A stretch of 64,000 nt of DNA, from the NCBI GenBank assembly GCA_028274465.1, contig CM051455.1, positions 109,118,261 through 109,182,260 of the forward strand. Reading direction: 5' to 3'. This DNA comes from Plantago ovata. Its lineage: Eukaryota > Streptophyta > Magnoliopsida > Lamiales > Plantaginaceae. The first letter of the stretch is position 1. Each line of letters opens with the position of its first letter. The position numbers and the translations under genes are program-made. This document shows, piece by piece, positions 46,011-57,466 of the stretch. Under the pieces are notes generated by a model, which saw only the letters and a list, made by a program, of their open reading frames with translations, did not search any database and was not told the origin of the DNA.

Positions 46011-46243
46011 TGCCGCGCCTTTCAAGTAGTCGCCTTCTTTGTTGGTAGACTCTGTTCGATCCAGCAATTGATATCAGCAAGCTGGTTTTGTTTCTGGCAG
46101 AACGTGTATTGCGGGCATACATATCGGTAAACAGACTATGAAAAAAGCTAGTATAGATCTTCAAAGGAAAGCTAAACTAGTAGGGAATTAGGGAATCTAA
46201 AGATTGAAAATATAAACACATTCAACGAAAAAAAGGAGTATAG

Positions 46244-46438
46244 TCCCCGGCAACGGTGCCAATTTGATGACGCGAAATTTGTCGGTTCCGAATTCATCAC
46301 ATATATTATGATTTAGCCAAAGGCAATCCACAAACACAACGAAAACCGTTCGTGTAGCAATAGAAGACTCGAGTGTCGTTCTCTCCAGACATAACTAGCT
46401 TTATTCAAATCTAATTTAGAATATAAAAAACAGCAACA
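46244..46438 (-). repeat. M3 primer site and start of 5' LTR, left copy
   Basis: Primer site (minus TGGCACCGTTGCCGGGGA) at 46244-46261, then LTR from 46265 running into the gap. It matches 52252 onward with several indels. Confidence 0.7.
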
Positions 46439-46538
46439 NNNNNNNNNNNNNNNNNNNNNNNNNNNNNNNNNNNNNNNNNNNNNNNNNNNNNNNNNNNNNN
46501 NNNNNNNNNNNNNNNNNNNNNNNNNNNNNNNNNNNNNN
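46439..46538. other. Assembly gap, 100 N
   Basis: Exactly 100 N, the usual placeholder for a gap of unknown length. Sequence on both sides is indel-rich relative to the clean copies. Confidence 0.98.
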
Positions 46539-47510
46539 ACAAGAATTGGAAAAGACACAACACTTTGCTTCACTGCTATTTGGCTTCTTTTTTGTGACCC
46601 TTCTTTGCTTTTTTGGGGTCTTTCCATTTTCTCTTGTTTTCTTTCGAGCGTCCTGCTAGTTCTTTTTTCTTTTTCTGGCATTTTTCTTCCTTTTTTTTCG
46701 ATTTTCTCGCCAGCAGTAGATAACACAAAGAGAAACAAACCTGACTCACAGGACTTCCCCAAAACCTATTCGACGAATCGGTTGGAGTACCAAAATTTAC
46801 GGGAAAGGAAAAATAACACTCACGATTACGAAATGAAAAACAGAAAACAAGTCTAATGTGTTGTAACCCCTCCCCAACCTATTCGGAAAGAATAGGATAA
46901 AACAAACGATCACACAACCTCACACTCCCTCCTTCCTAGGCATTTACGGCAATCTCAAAGCATGGTGAAGACTTGTTGCCTCTTAGGTACCATAATTACT
47001 GGAAAAAACCATAAGACCAACATGCATCATACTATTATAACGGCCTTCGTGAACCGAATAGAGAAAAACACCACCCTAAGTGATGTCGAGACTACCAGCT
47101 TAACTAAGTGCAATACATAAATGTGACAAGCCAAGCAGAGAAAAACCTCAAACAAATTCATAGAGATGAAGCATACGATTATTGGCATAGTTAGTTGATC
47201 TACCCAATAAAAAAGTTCAAAAAATTCGGCAATAAACTCCATATAAACACATGCAAACGAATCCTAGGATGAATGTAGTGAATGCAACCTAAAAAATCTA
47301 AGAAAGCAGTAAACGTGCAAATGCAAATGCAAACAAAGAACAAGATACTAATCAACACAAAGCCAAACAATACTTAACATCACGGTTCACATCCCATCCC
47401 CCTTACGATTCTTAAGCTAGCCCCTAGCAAAAGAGAATGAGTAATAAGAAGTGATACTAGATGTTACCGAACGGTTTGGCTCGGTTGGCTGAGAGTGGAG
47501 ACAGTGAAAA
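46539..47510 (-). other. M3 3' noncoding region, second copy
   Basis: It starts in the middle of the region equivalent to 40548 and continues collinearly, with many small indels; for example the hairpin at about 46768-46786 is damaged. No gene. Confidence 0.7.
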
Positions 47511-48804
47511 GACTAATCATCGGGATGGTAGTCCCCATAAAAGTCATCCACAGTCGTACATGAGCTCATTGACTGACGTAGAGCTCCTGCTGCTGCTGGA
47601 TGAGCTGTTGCTGCTCCCACATTTGCTGCCTATCCTCTCGGCGATGCTCCTCGAATATCTCCCAATCGCGGTTGTGCTGGACAATGTGCCTGTCGAGGTC
47701 CTGTCGCATGGCCGCGTGTTGGCATCAATTCTGTCGAAACGGCGTCGAGGTAGGTACGGAATTCAGAGAAGTCAAATCCTCTAGACCCTGTGGTGCTCGA
47801 GGCGGTGCATGCGGTGCTCTATGGACAAACGGATATCTGGGATAGGGGCTTGGCCAACATCGGCCTCCATAGCATCCTCATGATCGGAATCACTCGGCTG
47901 GAAGGTGCTCCTACATCAGCAGCGGCAGCGTGGGGTTCTTCAACTGATACCTATTGAGCTGCACCTCAATGGTCGAGGGTGAAAGGGCAGCGACCTCGCA
48001 ATCCCCCTCCTCAATGTCATCGACCCCATGATATTTGCAGTAGGCTGTGATGAAGCTTGGGAAGATGAATGGCTTCCTCTTCTTTTCCCAGTGGCTCTCA
48101 TACTCCTCATACATGATGCGCCCTATGTCGATCTGATGTGTGTCTATCAGGCAGTAGAGGAGCTCGGCGTAGTAGGGCTGAATCCACGAGTCATTCTTCC
48201 TAGGGATCAAGTTGGAGATGCAAAATTTCATCATCACCTTAGCTTCAATGCTAAGGTCGCTCTGACTGATCCGTCCAGGTTCTCCCCCGATTTCTGGATA
48301 TCGGTATTCCCTGTTGCAGATCACGTCTGTGATGTGTCTCCCTATCCCCCTAGAGGCCCCGAATACAGGTAGGCATGGTCGCTCCCTGTGAATTCCTGAT
48401 GCTCAAAATGGATGAATGAAGTAATGTCCTCTGGTGTCCACGGTATAATCAGCCTCGGACTAGCACCCCATTCTTCTCCTCGAGATATGTGTATCCAGTG
48501 TAGAACTCTTGGAGGAGGCTCTCGTCGTAACCTTTGAACCTGTTGGAACTGTACCATGCCCAATTCCTTTGTGACCCCAATTGTGATAGCGTCCTATATC
48601 CCGCTCTATCAACTGCGGACTCGGGAATGTTAATCCTCCTATCTGGGATGATCGTACCTTCCTCCGTCGGCCATCTCCGCTTCTAGCCTTTGACGCACAT
48701 CTATCGCAGCTACAGACAATTCGAACAGATGGTGAGATGGTTGGGAGCTTGATGCTACTCCCTCCCCTTTTTGCTAGAGCCGGATCTCCTTGATCTCGGT
48801 GCCA
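47511..48804 (-). pseudogene. M3 ORF2, right copy
   Basis: Nearly identical to 41533-42834. The region 47960-48560 is essentially identical, while 47511-47960 has several indels. Here the junction HNRDWEIFEEHRRED stays in frame, which supports a single C-terminal coil in the original. Same PF20167-like blocks. Confidence 0.65.
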
Positions 48805-49581
48805 TGATTCCTACAAACAGCAATTAGTATCTTGTACGATGCAAACAGACCTATGCATATGTAAATATACGAGCGAACAAACGAGCAATATTTTCAAAAA
48901 TCCAACTCCTAAAAAACCCAAGGTCTAGTCTAGCTAATTCATTACGTAACATATCAATATAACTACTACAATAACATATCACATTATGCTCTTGCTAAAC
49001 ATCAAATCCCTTGAATCACAAGGTTCAATCCATACCATAAAAATCAAAAATCTAGCATAAATCCTCAATTCCATCAATCATGCATTCTACCAATACATCC
49101 ATCATTATCATATCAACAAACACATGTTTAAGCATGGAATGATAGTAAGAGATACATTTTCCTAACAAGATATATATCATCTAATAGCAAAAATCTCAAA
49201 TTATCAAACCAAGCCTAATTGAACATGTAATTGATAACGAATAACGAATCTAATCACATAAAACATCAACCCATACATCATACAAGCTTAATTGAAGCAT
49301 AAATCAAAAAAACCCCAAATTTAAAAAATTAGGGTTCATGTGATAATACCTCAAATCCGGAGATTGAATGAGCTAGGAAGAAATTTGTTCGGATAGAAAG
49401 ATAGAGCACGTAACGGGCTTCGATTGAAGCTAAAGAACACACAAAATGATGGAAGGATGAAGAAGTTATGAAGGTTTGAAGTTATTTTGAATATGGAGGA
49501 AATTTTGGAGTTAAGAAGATGAAAATGGAGAAAAATGGGAGATTTGGGGATGAATCCCCGATTTTAAGTTTGGGGAGTTGT

Positions 49582-49689
49582 GGGGCGGTTCGCCCCACAC
49601 CTGGGGCGAACCGCCCCGCACGTCAGGATCGCGCGCCTGCGCTCTGGACGTGGGGCGATTCGCCCCACATGGGGGGCGATTCGCCCCCC
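49582..49689. repeat. M3 internal dyad array, right copy
   Basis: Four clean dyads: GGGGCG-GTT-CGCCCC (49582-49596), GGGGCG-AAC-CGCCCC (49603-49617), GGGGCG-ATT-CGCCCC (49652-49666) and GGGGGGCG-ATT-CGCCCCCC (49671-49689). In element sense the array precedes ORF2 by about 780 bases. Confidence 0.9.
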
Positions 49690-49984
49690 ACCTCCTGAGG
49701 TGGAAGACGAACGTTTTGAAATAAAAATGCGGTTTTTAGTCCCCGAAAACCATTTTCCTCAAATAATCACTCGAAAAATCGCACTCGAACACAACATAAG
49801 CACATACGACACAGAAACGAACAAATTCACATATGAAAAGAAAATTGTTCAAGTATGAATGCATGCAATAAAGCGGTAAAGAAAGCGATAAAAAACCCCG
49901 GGTTGCCTCCCGGATAGCGCCATTGTTTAAAGTCTCTGACTCGACTCCTGTCTTCGCCTATCTTTTCCTTCTGAGGGTACTAGA

Positions 49985-51403
49985 ATTACCCTTCACGAAT
50001 CTCCTTCCCATGCCTCGATCCTGTGAATAAGAATGAACATAGACGTTAAGACCACTGTAATCAATAGTGTTAGAAGTATCAGGTGGATCGGATATGGCTT
50101 GCAACACATGTTGCTTGCCATCCACTTTAATAGTGCAAGTTCTTTAGTAGATGTCCATCACAGAGCGTAGCTTAGTCAAGAATGTTCGTCCTAAGAGTAT
50201 GACATCCCCCGTTCCTGGTGCTGACGCCGGCATAATTACAAAATCGGTGTAGGCAGAAGCTTCACCAATCTTGACTAATACATTCTTCACAACGCCTTCG
50301 GGTTTCACAAGGGATCCATCCGCCAGTTGCACAATAGCCTTATGCACAGTTAGTTCTCCAAGGTTACTCTTCTCGAAAACATTCAAAGGGAGCACATTAG
50401 AGTAGGATCCTGTGTCTAGTGTGGCTCGGACATCTTCAAGCTCCCCAATCCCGACCTTAACATCGAAACTTTGAGGGAGTGGCTCGAGATCCTCTTGCTC
50501 CTCTTCACCCTTGTTAGTACCAAGGTCCTTCTCTTCTTCTTCGGCTTGTGGGGGCATTTCCCTCTTGCAACTCTCGCACTTAGCAACCTTCTTGATGGTG
50601 ATTTCAACAGGTAGATCACCCACCAAGGTGATGGACATCGACTTCTCAGTGTTGCTAGGCAGTTTTCCTTGCTCCCTACTTGCTCCTCGGTCGATCAACT
50701 CTTGCATCTTTTGATGGGCAAGTCTAGTTCTCTCCTCCAACCTATCAAGCCTTGCCCTAGTCTTCTCAGAATCTTCTTCATAACGTTTGAGAAAACTTTG
50801 GGTGTGATCAACCATCTTTTGCAAGTTCTCCATCAGTTGAGCCGACTTCGACTTCGGTGGCTCTTTCGGAGCGGGGTTTTCGCAGTGATCATTACCATAG
50901 TTTAGCCTATTACGGTCTTGGTTAGGCCCATAAGTTTGGTTAGCCGGTGCATATCCTTGATTGTTTCGGAATCCTCTTCTCCAAAATCCACCTCGAGGAT
51001 TCCTACTATCTTGTCCGTAGCTAACTTCTTGAGTACCAAACTCCGTATCAAAGGATTCTTCTTCGCCTCCTCGAGCCCAGTTGCCATCATCGTACGCCAG
51101 CTCCGATCTACACATATGAGCCCCATGCCCATAGCTCTTGCAAATTCGGCATACTTCGTTCGAAACAGTTGTTCCGGTGGCGCTCTTGAGGACTTGCTTC
51201 AATTCATTGGTAAAGCACTCGAATTGATCCCCATTCCCCCTGTACATAGGGGCTTCTTGAGTCGGTGGAGCTTCAGGTTCACGTCTCCTAACCATTGCTC
51301 TAGGGTCCTTGAACTGCGAACCCTTAGCAAGCCTTTCGAAAACTTCCCAGACGGCTTCTGCGGTTTCCTCCCAAATATTGCCTCGGCATTGGAAATCCAC
51401 CAC
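49985..51403 (-). CDS. M3 gag C-terminus and protease
   Basis: A 419-residue frame to 50144: MVDFQCRGNIWEETAEAVWE, CCHC knuckle CRICKSYGHGAHMC, Asn/Arg-rich stretch, coiled RLEERTRLAHQKMQELIDRG, VGDLPVEITIKKVAKCESCK, and active site VRATLDTGSYSNVLPLNVFE. It ends with TAA after DIY, and homologous sequence (RTCTIKVDGKQHVLQAISD) runs on to about 49985. It would make particle protein plus maturation protease. Confidence 0.75.
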
Positions 51404-52111
51404 CCACTTGTTGGTTCTCGAAGGTTAGTCCATTGTAGAAGTGTTGGACTAGGTCAGAAAGTTCAAAACCATGGTGAGGGCACTTGTTCGTGAGATCTTG
51501 AAATCTCTCAAACGCGGTGTAGATGGTCTCATCATAGTCCTGCTTGAATCCAGTGATCTGCGCCTTTAGCGCGGTAGTCAAGGTGTGAGGGAAGTATTTC
51601 TCCATGAAAGCTGAAAACACCTTCTCCCAGGTGTCCACCGAGCCTGCTGGTAGAGAACTCAGCCATTACTTGGCTCTGTCACCATGTCCCATAGCAAAAA
51701 CCTTCATCCTCAACTCATCCGTTGTTATTTCAGCTCCGGGTCGTGGGAGTTGGTTGACGAAATCATCGATATCGTGCAAGTACCCCATCACATCTTCCCT
51801 TGATAAGCCATAGAACCTCGAAAGTTGATGGAATGCGTGGTTCTTGATTTCCAGATCTCGGGTTGCAGATGAAAGAACAATCGCCGGTCCCCTCATACGA
51901 TCCTTGGTGGGTTGAACCCATGCTTTCAGTGGTCTAGCTTTGCCATTCCGTCGATTTCCTTGAAAAGACTGAGTAGAGATTCAGAGAAATCGGTATCCTC
52001 TATTTCCTCTAGTGCGCGCCTTTCAAGTAGTCGCCTTCTTTGGTGGTAGACTCTGTCGATCTCAGCAATTGAATCAGCAAGCGGTGTTTCTGCAGAACGT
52101 GTATGCGGCAT
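51404..52111 (-). pseudogene. M3 gag N-terminus and capsid
   Basis: Begins MPHTRSAETPLADSIAEIDR, then RGPAIVLSSATRDLEIKNHA, YGLSREDVMGYLHDIDDFV and TWEKVFSAFMEKYFPHTL. A frame change near 51910, a stop near 51668 and an indel near 51405 break it. Collinear with P and M2 gag. Confidence 0.75.
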
Positions 52112-52230
52112 ACACTATCGGTAAAAGACTAGGAAAGCAGTATCAGAGATTAAAAGGAAAGCTAAAACTAGTAGAATTAGGAATCTAAAGATGAAAATAT
52201 AAACAAATTAAACAGAAAAAAGGAGTATAG

Positions 52231-52248
52231 TCCCCGGCAACGGTGCCA
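52231..52248 (-). other. M3 primer-binding site, tRNA-Asp
   Basis: Minus TGGCACCGTTGCCGGGGA, one change from the exact complement, three bases from the LTR. Confidence 0.85.
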
Positions 52249-52251
52249 ATT

Positions 52252-53441
52252 TGATGAACGCGAATTTGTCGGTTCCGAATTCAGTCAAATAATATTTATG
52301 ATTTAGCCAAAGGCAATCCACAACTACAACGAAAACCGTAGTGTAGCAATAGAATGACTCGAGTGTCGTTCTCTCAGGACTATAACTAGCTTTATCAAAT
52401 CTAATTTAGAATATAAAAACAGCAAACAGAAAGCAAATGGGTTTCTAGCAGATAATGGAGATTGGTGATAGTATGATCCTTCTTAGCATAACGGGTCGAC
52501 AATGATGCATAAATTTCTCGGTCTTGCATAGAGATCTTTGAATCAATCTAGTGTCGTGTTGCAATTATTAAGCACTATGAAGATAATTGGTCTGACAAGT
52601 CAATCACTATTGTCCTAATGTGTTCCGTAATTATTCAACACTACGAAGATAAACTAGCGAACAGGTCGACGAGGTTCCAATTGTGCATAATAATTAATAC
52701 AACATACGAGAATTTAGGCTGTGCCTGATCAACGAAATAAAGCAATGACACGGAGTATAATGCGCGATATAGCCATTAGCATGATTATCTTCCCTTCGCT
52801 AAGAATTCACATACTACCACCAACGATAAGTTTAGCTACTCATAAAGGCATGCAATCAACAGAAATCATAGAAGAAAACATGTTGAAAGAATATAATAAA
52901 ATACGTAGAATAAAACTGTAAGATACAAAGTTACCGAAGGTTGTCAATCTCCGGAGAATTGCGATCCTACGAGCTCCAAACTGATATGAAAAACAGTCCC
53001 CTAAGCTACGGACCCCCAGAACATGCTCTGGGAAGTCCCTACCTAAAACTATAGAGAGAAAGTAGGTCTGGAAAGATATTATTTTCGGAGAAAACTGAGC
53101 AACTATATATAGGCTTCGAATTACTGTGGGGCGGTTCGCCCCACATCTACGGCGGTTCACCCGGCGGGTTTTTCGCGGAATTTCGCATTTTCGACGCGTT
53201 TTTGGATTTCTTCCCCTTTTCGGACTCGGTTTCTGACTTCTAGTGGCCTTCTAACCTCCAGATTCGACCCATAGACTTCAAATCCTTCAGATACTCCAAA
53301 TAGGCTTCTGGAACACCAATTCCTTGTCAACTTCAATATAATTGCCCCGAAATCCTCGAGTTTCAACCAAAACCTGTAAAATAAAATCTAAAGGGAAACG
53401 TGACACTATTCTAATAAAATGCACTAAAATATAGCTAAATT
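52252..53441 (-). repeat. M3 5' LTR, right end lost
   Basis: It matches 38718-39991 up to GCTAAATTAAC, then breaks into R1. About 70 bases including the terminal TG (element sense) are absent. Dyads at about 53126-53163. Confidence 0.85.
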
Positions 53442-54354
53442 AACCGAGTCTGAAAAGGAAAGGAAATCCAAAACCGCGTCGAAAATGCATCGTTTGCCGA
53501 CTGCACCTCCCGGGCGATTCGCCCGGGACGTGGGGCGGTTCACCCCACACCAGGCGATTCGCCCGGTGTGTGGGGCGACTCGCCCCACACGATCCAAACC
53601 CCTATATATAGTTGCTCAGTTTTCTCTGTTTTTTCATATTTTCTCAGACCTTTTTCACACCTTTCTCATTAGTTTTAGGTAGGAATTCTCCAGAGCCTGT
53701 TCTGGGAATTCTTAGCATAGGAGATACTTTTTCTTATCGTTTTGGAGCTTGTGAGATCGCGATTCTTCGGAGATTGACAACCTTCGGTAACATTGTATCT
53801 CAGATTTTTCTATTTATATTTATTTATCTTTCAACATGTTTTCATTCAATCTTGCTATGATTTATGTTGATTGCATGACATCTATGAGTAGCTAAATCTA
53901 TTGTTGGTGATAGTATGTGATTTCTTAGCGAAGGGTTAGTAATTATGCTGATGGCGGTAAAGCGAATCAGACATTGAGTTATTGCTTTATTTCTTTGATC
54001 TATCTAAGCCCTCTATCTTCGTAGTGTTTAATAATAACGGAACACATTGGACAATTCATGATCAAAGATCTCTATGCAAAACGATCGGGTACTTCATGCA
54101 TGATTATTAACCCACTATGCTTTGAATGAACATACTATCACTAACTTCCATTAACTTGATAAGAAAAACCTGTGCTAAGTCGTTTGTTGATTTTATAGTT
54201 TAAGTTAGATTAGATAAAGCTAGTTATAGTCCGTAGAGATCGACACTCGAGGTTATTTTACTGCTACACTACGGTTTTCGTTGTAGTTGTGAATTGCCTT
54301 GGCTAAATACAAATTTATTTGATTAATTAGAATCTGACAATTTCCGGTTCATCA
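53442..54354 (+). repeat. R1: plus-strand LTR remnant, left end lost
   Basis: The promoter-bearing 3' two-thirds of a cohort LTR: dyads 53509-53590, TATA CTATATATAG at about 53602-53611, ending GGTTCATCA. The first 300 or so bases are missing. It is fused head-to-head to the truncated M3 LTR. Confidence 0.8.
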
Positions 54355-54539
54355 CGCTAGGTAACCAAGATCAGATTAGATGAATTTACTGAAAAAGATA
54401 GGGGGAAAGAAATAGGGTAAGCAAGTGAAATTTTTGAGAGCAAACCCCCAAAGCTTGTTCTTCTGTAGGGAACTGAATGCTGAAAATATAAATAAGCTAA
54501 AGAGAAAAAGGAGTATAGTCCCCGGCAATGGCGCCAATT
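54355..54539 (-). other. B leader and primer-binding site
   Basis: In element sense it reads like the S1 leader (33418-33575: AGAACAGGCTCTGGGGGTTT versus AGAACAAGCTTTGGGGGTTT here). The tRNA-Asp primer site is at 54519-54536 (TGGCGCCATTGCCGGGGA, one change). Confidence 0.75.
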
Positions 54540-55712
54540 TGATGAAACGAGATTGTTAGACTCAATTAATCAAATAAATTTATTTTTAGCCAAAGTCAAT
54601 TCACAACTACAACGAAAACCAAGGTACGTAGTGTAGAAGTAAAATAACCTCGAGTGTCGATCTCTAAGGACTATAACTAGCTTTATCTAATTTAACTTAA
54701 ACTATAAACTCAACAAACGACTTATCACAAATTTTCTTATCAATAATAATGGAAGTTAGCGATAGTATGATCATTCAAAGCATCAGATTAATAATCATGC
54801 ATGAAGTACTTGAACGTTTGCATAGAAATCTAAGATCATGAATTGTCCAATGTTTTCCGTTCAATTCAACACTACGAAGATAGAGGGCTTAGATAGATCA
54901 AAGAAATAAAACAATAATTCAAGTCTAAATCGCGTTACATCCACTCATGCATAATTAAGAACCCTAACTAAGAAATCACATACTATCACCAACGATAGAT
55001 TTAGCTACTCATAGATAAATTGCAATCAACAAGAATCAAAGCAAGATTGAATGAAAACATGTTGAAAGAAATAAATAAACGTAGAAAAATCGTGAGATAC
55101 AATGTTACCAACGAAGGTTGTCAATCTCCGAAGAATTGCTAGCTCACAAGCAAGAATTGATAAACAACGAGGTCCAATTGCTATGCTTAATTCTCCAAAT
55201 TGATAAGAAAAGAGTCTCCTATGCTAAGAGTTCCCAGAACAGGCTCTGGAGAATTTGTCTCTCAAAATAATGTGAAAAGGTATGAAAAACGTAGAAACAG
55301 GCGAAACTATATATAGGAGTGCGGAAGACGTGAGGCGAACTGCCCCACATCCCGGGCGAACCGCCCGGGAGCTCCAGTGGCGGTGGACGCGTTTTCTTGA
55401 CTTGATTTCCTTTTTGGACTCGAATTTTGCCTTCTAGTGACCTTTAAGCCTTGAAACTCGACCCCTAGACCTCAAATCTCATCCGGAACCTTCTAGATAC
55501 ACCACGGATGACGACGAAACACCGAATCTTCGTTCTCTTCAACATAATTGCCCATAAAAACACGTTTTTCACCTAAAACCTGAAAAATGCAAAGAAAAGG
55601 GAAACGTGACACTATTCTAATAAAATGCACTAAAATATAAGCTAAATTAACCTAGAGGATAGCTAAATTTGTGAAAAAGACTCGAATAAAAGTGTAAAAT
55701 ACACGTTCATCA
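54540..55712 (-). repeat. B 5' LTR
   Basis: A 1,173-base LTR, TGATGAAACG to ACGTTCATCA, followed by the CCCCC target duplication. Dyads at about 55324-55371, minus-strand TATA region at about 55306-55317. Confidence 0.9.
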
Positions 55713-55717
55713 CCCCC

Positions 55718-56300
55718 CACCTGGGGCGATTCGCCTGGCAAGTCCAGAACGCCTGGGGTGATTTGGACACCCCAAGCGAATTGCCCCCCAACTGGGGCGG
55801 TTCGCCCCGGGTGTCCAGAAACCCGGGTATCCGGATTTTTGTCCGGACACCGGATTTTCTTCCTCTATGTTAAATTATTAATCTTTTTTGCTTCTTTTAT
55901 CACCTGTTTTGGTTTCTCACGAGTTTCCTTGAGTCCTATGGGTTACAGGTACAAGTTAACTCTCACCTTAAATCCACTTTCGACGTTCGGGACGAGCGAG
56001 GACGTTCAGGTTTGGGGGGGGGTTATCACTGGCTATCTCTATACTTGTTTTGCTTATGATAAACTCGTGAAACCCTTTGTTTGCATTTGCATTTGCACAT
56101 TTACCGCTTTCTTAGTATTTAGTTGCATACTCTACATTCATCCTAGTATAGTTTTGCATGTTTTTATGTGGAGTTTATTGCCAAATTTTTTGAACTTTCT
56201 TATTTGGTAGATTAACTAGTATTGACCTTTGACCATGCGTTTCATCTCTATGAATTTGTGTGTGCATTGGTTTTTTGCATTAGAGTTTAGCTTAGTTGCT
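55718..56300 (+). other. P 3' noncoding region, second part
   Basis: It continues from 38248: internal dyad array (GGGGCGATTCGCC, GGGGCGGTTCGCCCC to about 55820), internal poly-G module (GACGTTCAGGTTTGGGGGGG, about 56001-56022), then sequence collinear with M2. The hairpins, purine tract and terminal polypurine tract are missing because of deletions near 56262 and 56302. No gene. Confidence 0.7.
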
Positions 56301-57461
56301 TGAGTCTTTTTCACCAATTTAGCGATCCTCTAGGTTAATTTAGCTTATATTTTAGTGCATTTTACTAGAATAGTGTCACGTTTCCCTTTTCTTAGCATTT
56401 TTCAGGTTTTAGGTAAAACACGTATGTTTATAGGCAATATTGATGAAAAGGACAAGGTTTTGGTGTTTCGAGGACATTCGTGGTGTATCTAGAAGGTTCC
56501 GGATGAGATTTGAGGCCTAGGGGACGAGTTTCAAGGCTTAAAGGTCACTAGAAGGCAAAATCCGAGTCCAAAAAGGAAAAGAAGACTAAAATCTTGCTGA
56601 AGTCGATCTGGACGTCCCAAGAGAACCGCCTGGGACGTGGGGCGAATCGCCCCGCACCAGGCGAATTGCCCGGCACCTGGGGCGGTTCGCCCTGGAGGTT
56701 TCCGACATCTATATATAGTTTGCCTATTTTTCTACGTTTTTCAGACCTTTTCACATTATTTTGAGAGACAAAATCTCCAGAACCTGTTCTGGGAATTATT
56801 AGCATGGAAGACTATTTTTCTTATTGATTTGGAAGCTTTAGCATAGAGATTGGACATCTTTGATCTTCGATTCTTGCTTGTGAGTTAGCAATTCATCGGA
56901 GATTGACAACCTTCGTTGGTAACTTGTATCTCACGGTTTTTCTGCTTTTATTTATTTCATTCAATCTTTCTTTGATTCTTGTTGATTGCAATATGAGTAG
57001 CTAAATCTATCGTTGGTGATAGTATGTGATTTCTTAGCTAGGGTTCTTGATTATGCATGAGTGGCTTCGCGCGTTTAAGACTTGATTTATTGTTTTATTT
57101 CTTTGATCTATCTAAGCCATCTATCTTCGTAGTGTTGAATTGAAAGGAACATGTAGGACAATTCATGATCATAGATCTCTATACAAACTTCAAGTACTTC
57201 ATGCATGATTATTACCCGTTGCTTTGAATGACCATACTATCACTGACTTCCATCATATTGATAAGGAAAATCTATGCTTTGCTTGATTACTGATTTATAG
57301 TTTAAGTTAAATTAGATAAAGCTAGTTATAGTCCCTAGAGATCGACACTCGAGGTTATTTTACTTCTACACTACGTGTCTTGGTTTTCGTTGTAGTTGTG
57401 AATTGCCTTTGGCTAAAAACAAATTTATTTGATTCATTGAGTCTGACAATCTCGTTTATCA
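56301..57461 (+). repeat. P 3' LTR, first ~30 bases lost
   Basis: It matches 23117-24313 from GAGTCTTTTTCACC onward and ends GTTTATCA before the CTATC target duplication. Dyads about 56614-56697, TATA at about 56709-56718. Confidence 0.85.
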
Positions 57462-57466
57462 CTATC

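Larger units (their letters stand above)
38718..53441 (-). mobile_element. M3: gag-protease element with extra ORF; contains gap
   Basis: 3' LTR 38718-39991, conserved 3' noncoding region, ORF2, internal dyad array, protease, gag, primer site and 5' LTR 52252-53441 (missing its last part). The interior occurs twice (about 40550-46438 and 46539-52440) across a 100-N gap. No target duplication can be checked because the right end is lost. If single copy, the element would be about 8.8 kb. Confidence 0.75.
38254..55712 (-). mobile_element. B: Gypsy element (S1-type internal) in P 3' region
   Basis: 3' LTR fragment 38254-38717, 5' LTR 54540-55712, tRNA-Asp primer site 54519-54536, and a 185-base internal remnant (54355-54539) that matches the S1 leader. 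Target duplication CCCCC at 38249-38253 and 55713-55717. Everything between 38718 and 54354 is later insertion. The rest of B's 3' LTR and internal region is deleted. Confidence 0.75.
23117..57461 (+). mobile_element. P: Athila-like gag-protease element hosting M2, S1 and B
   Basis: 5' LTR 23117-24313, tRNA-Asp primer site, gag, protease, 3' noncoding region and a shortened 3' LTR ending at 57461. The target duplication CTATC (23112-23116 and 57462-57466) and restored CACTA reading prove that both ends belong to one insertion. Own sequence is about 5.3 kb. No polymerase is encoded. Its orientation is opposite to the CACTA coding strand. Confidence 0.85.

Noticed and set aside
40550-52440. Reporting two separate M3 genes as a real gene duplication
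   Set aside because: The copies flank a 100-N gap with error-rich ends; contig-end overlap is the simpler explanation.
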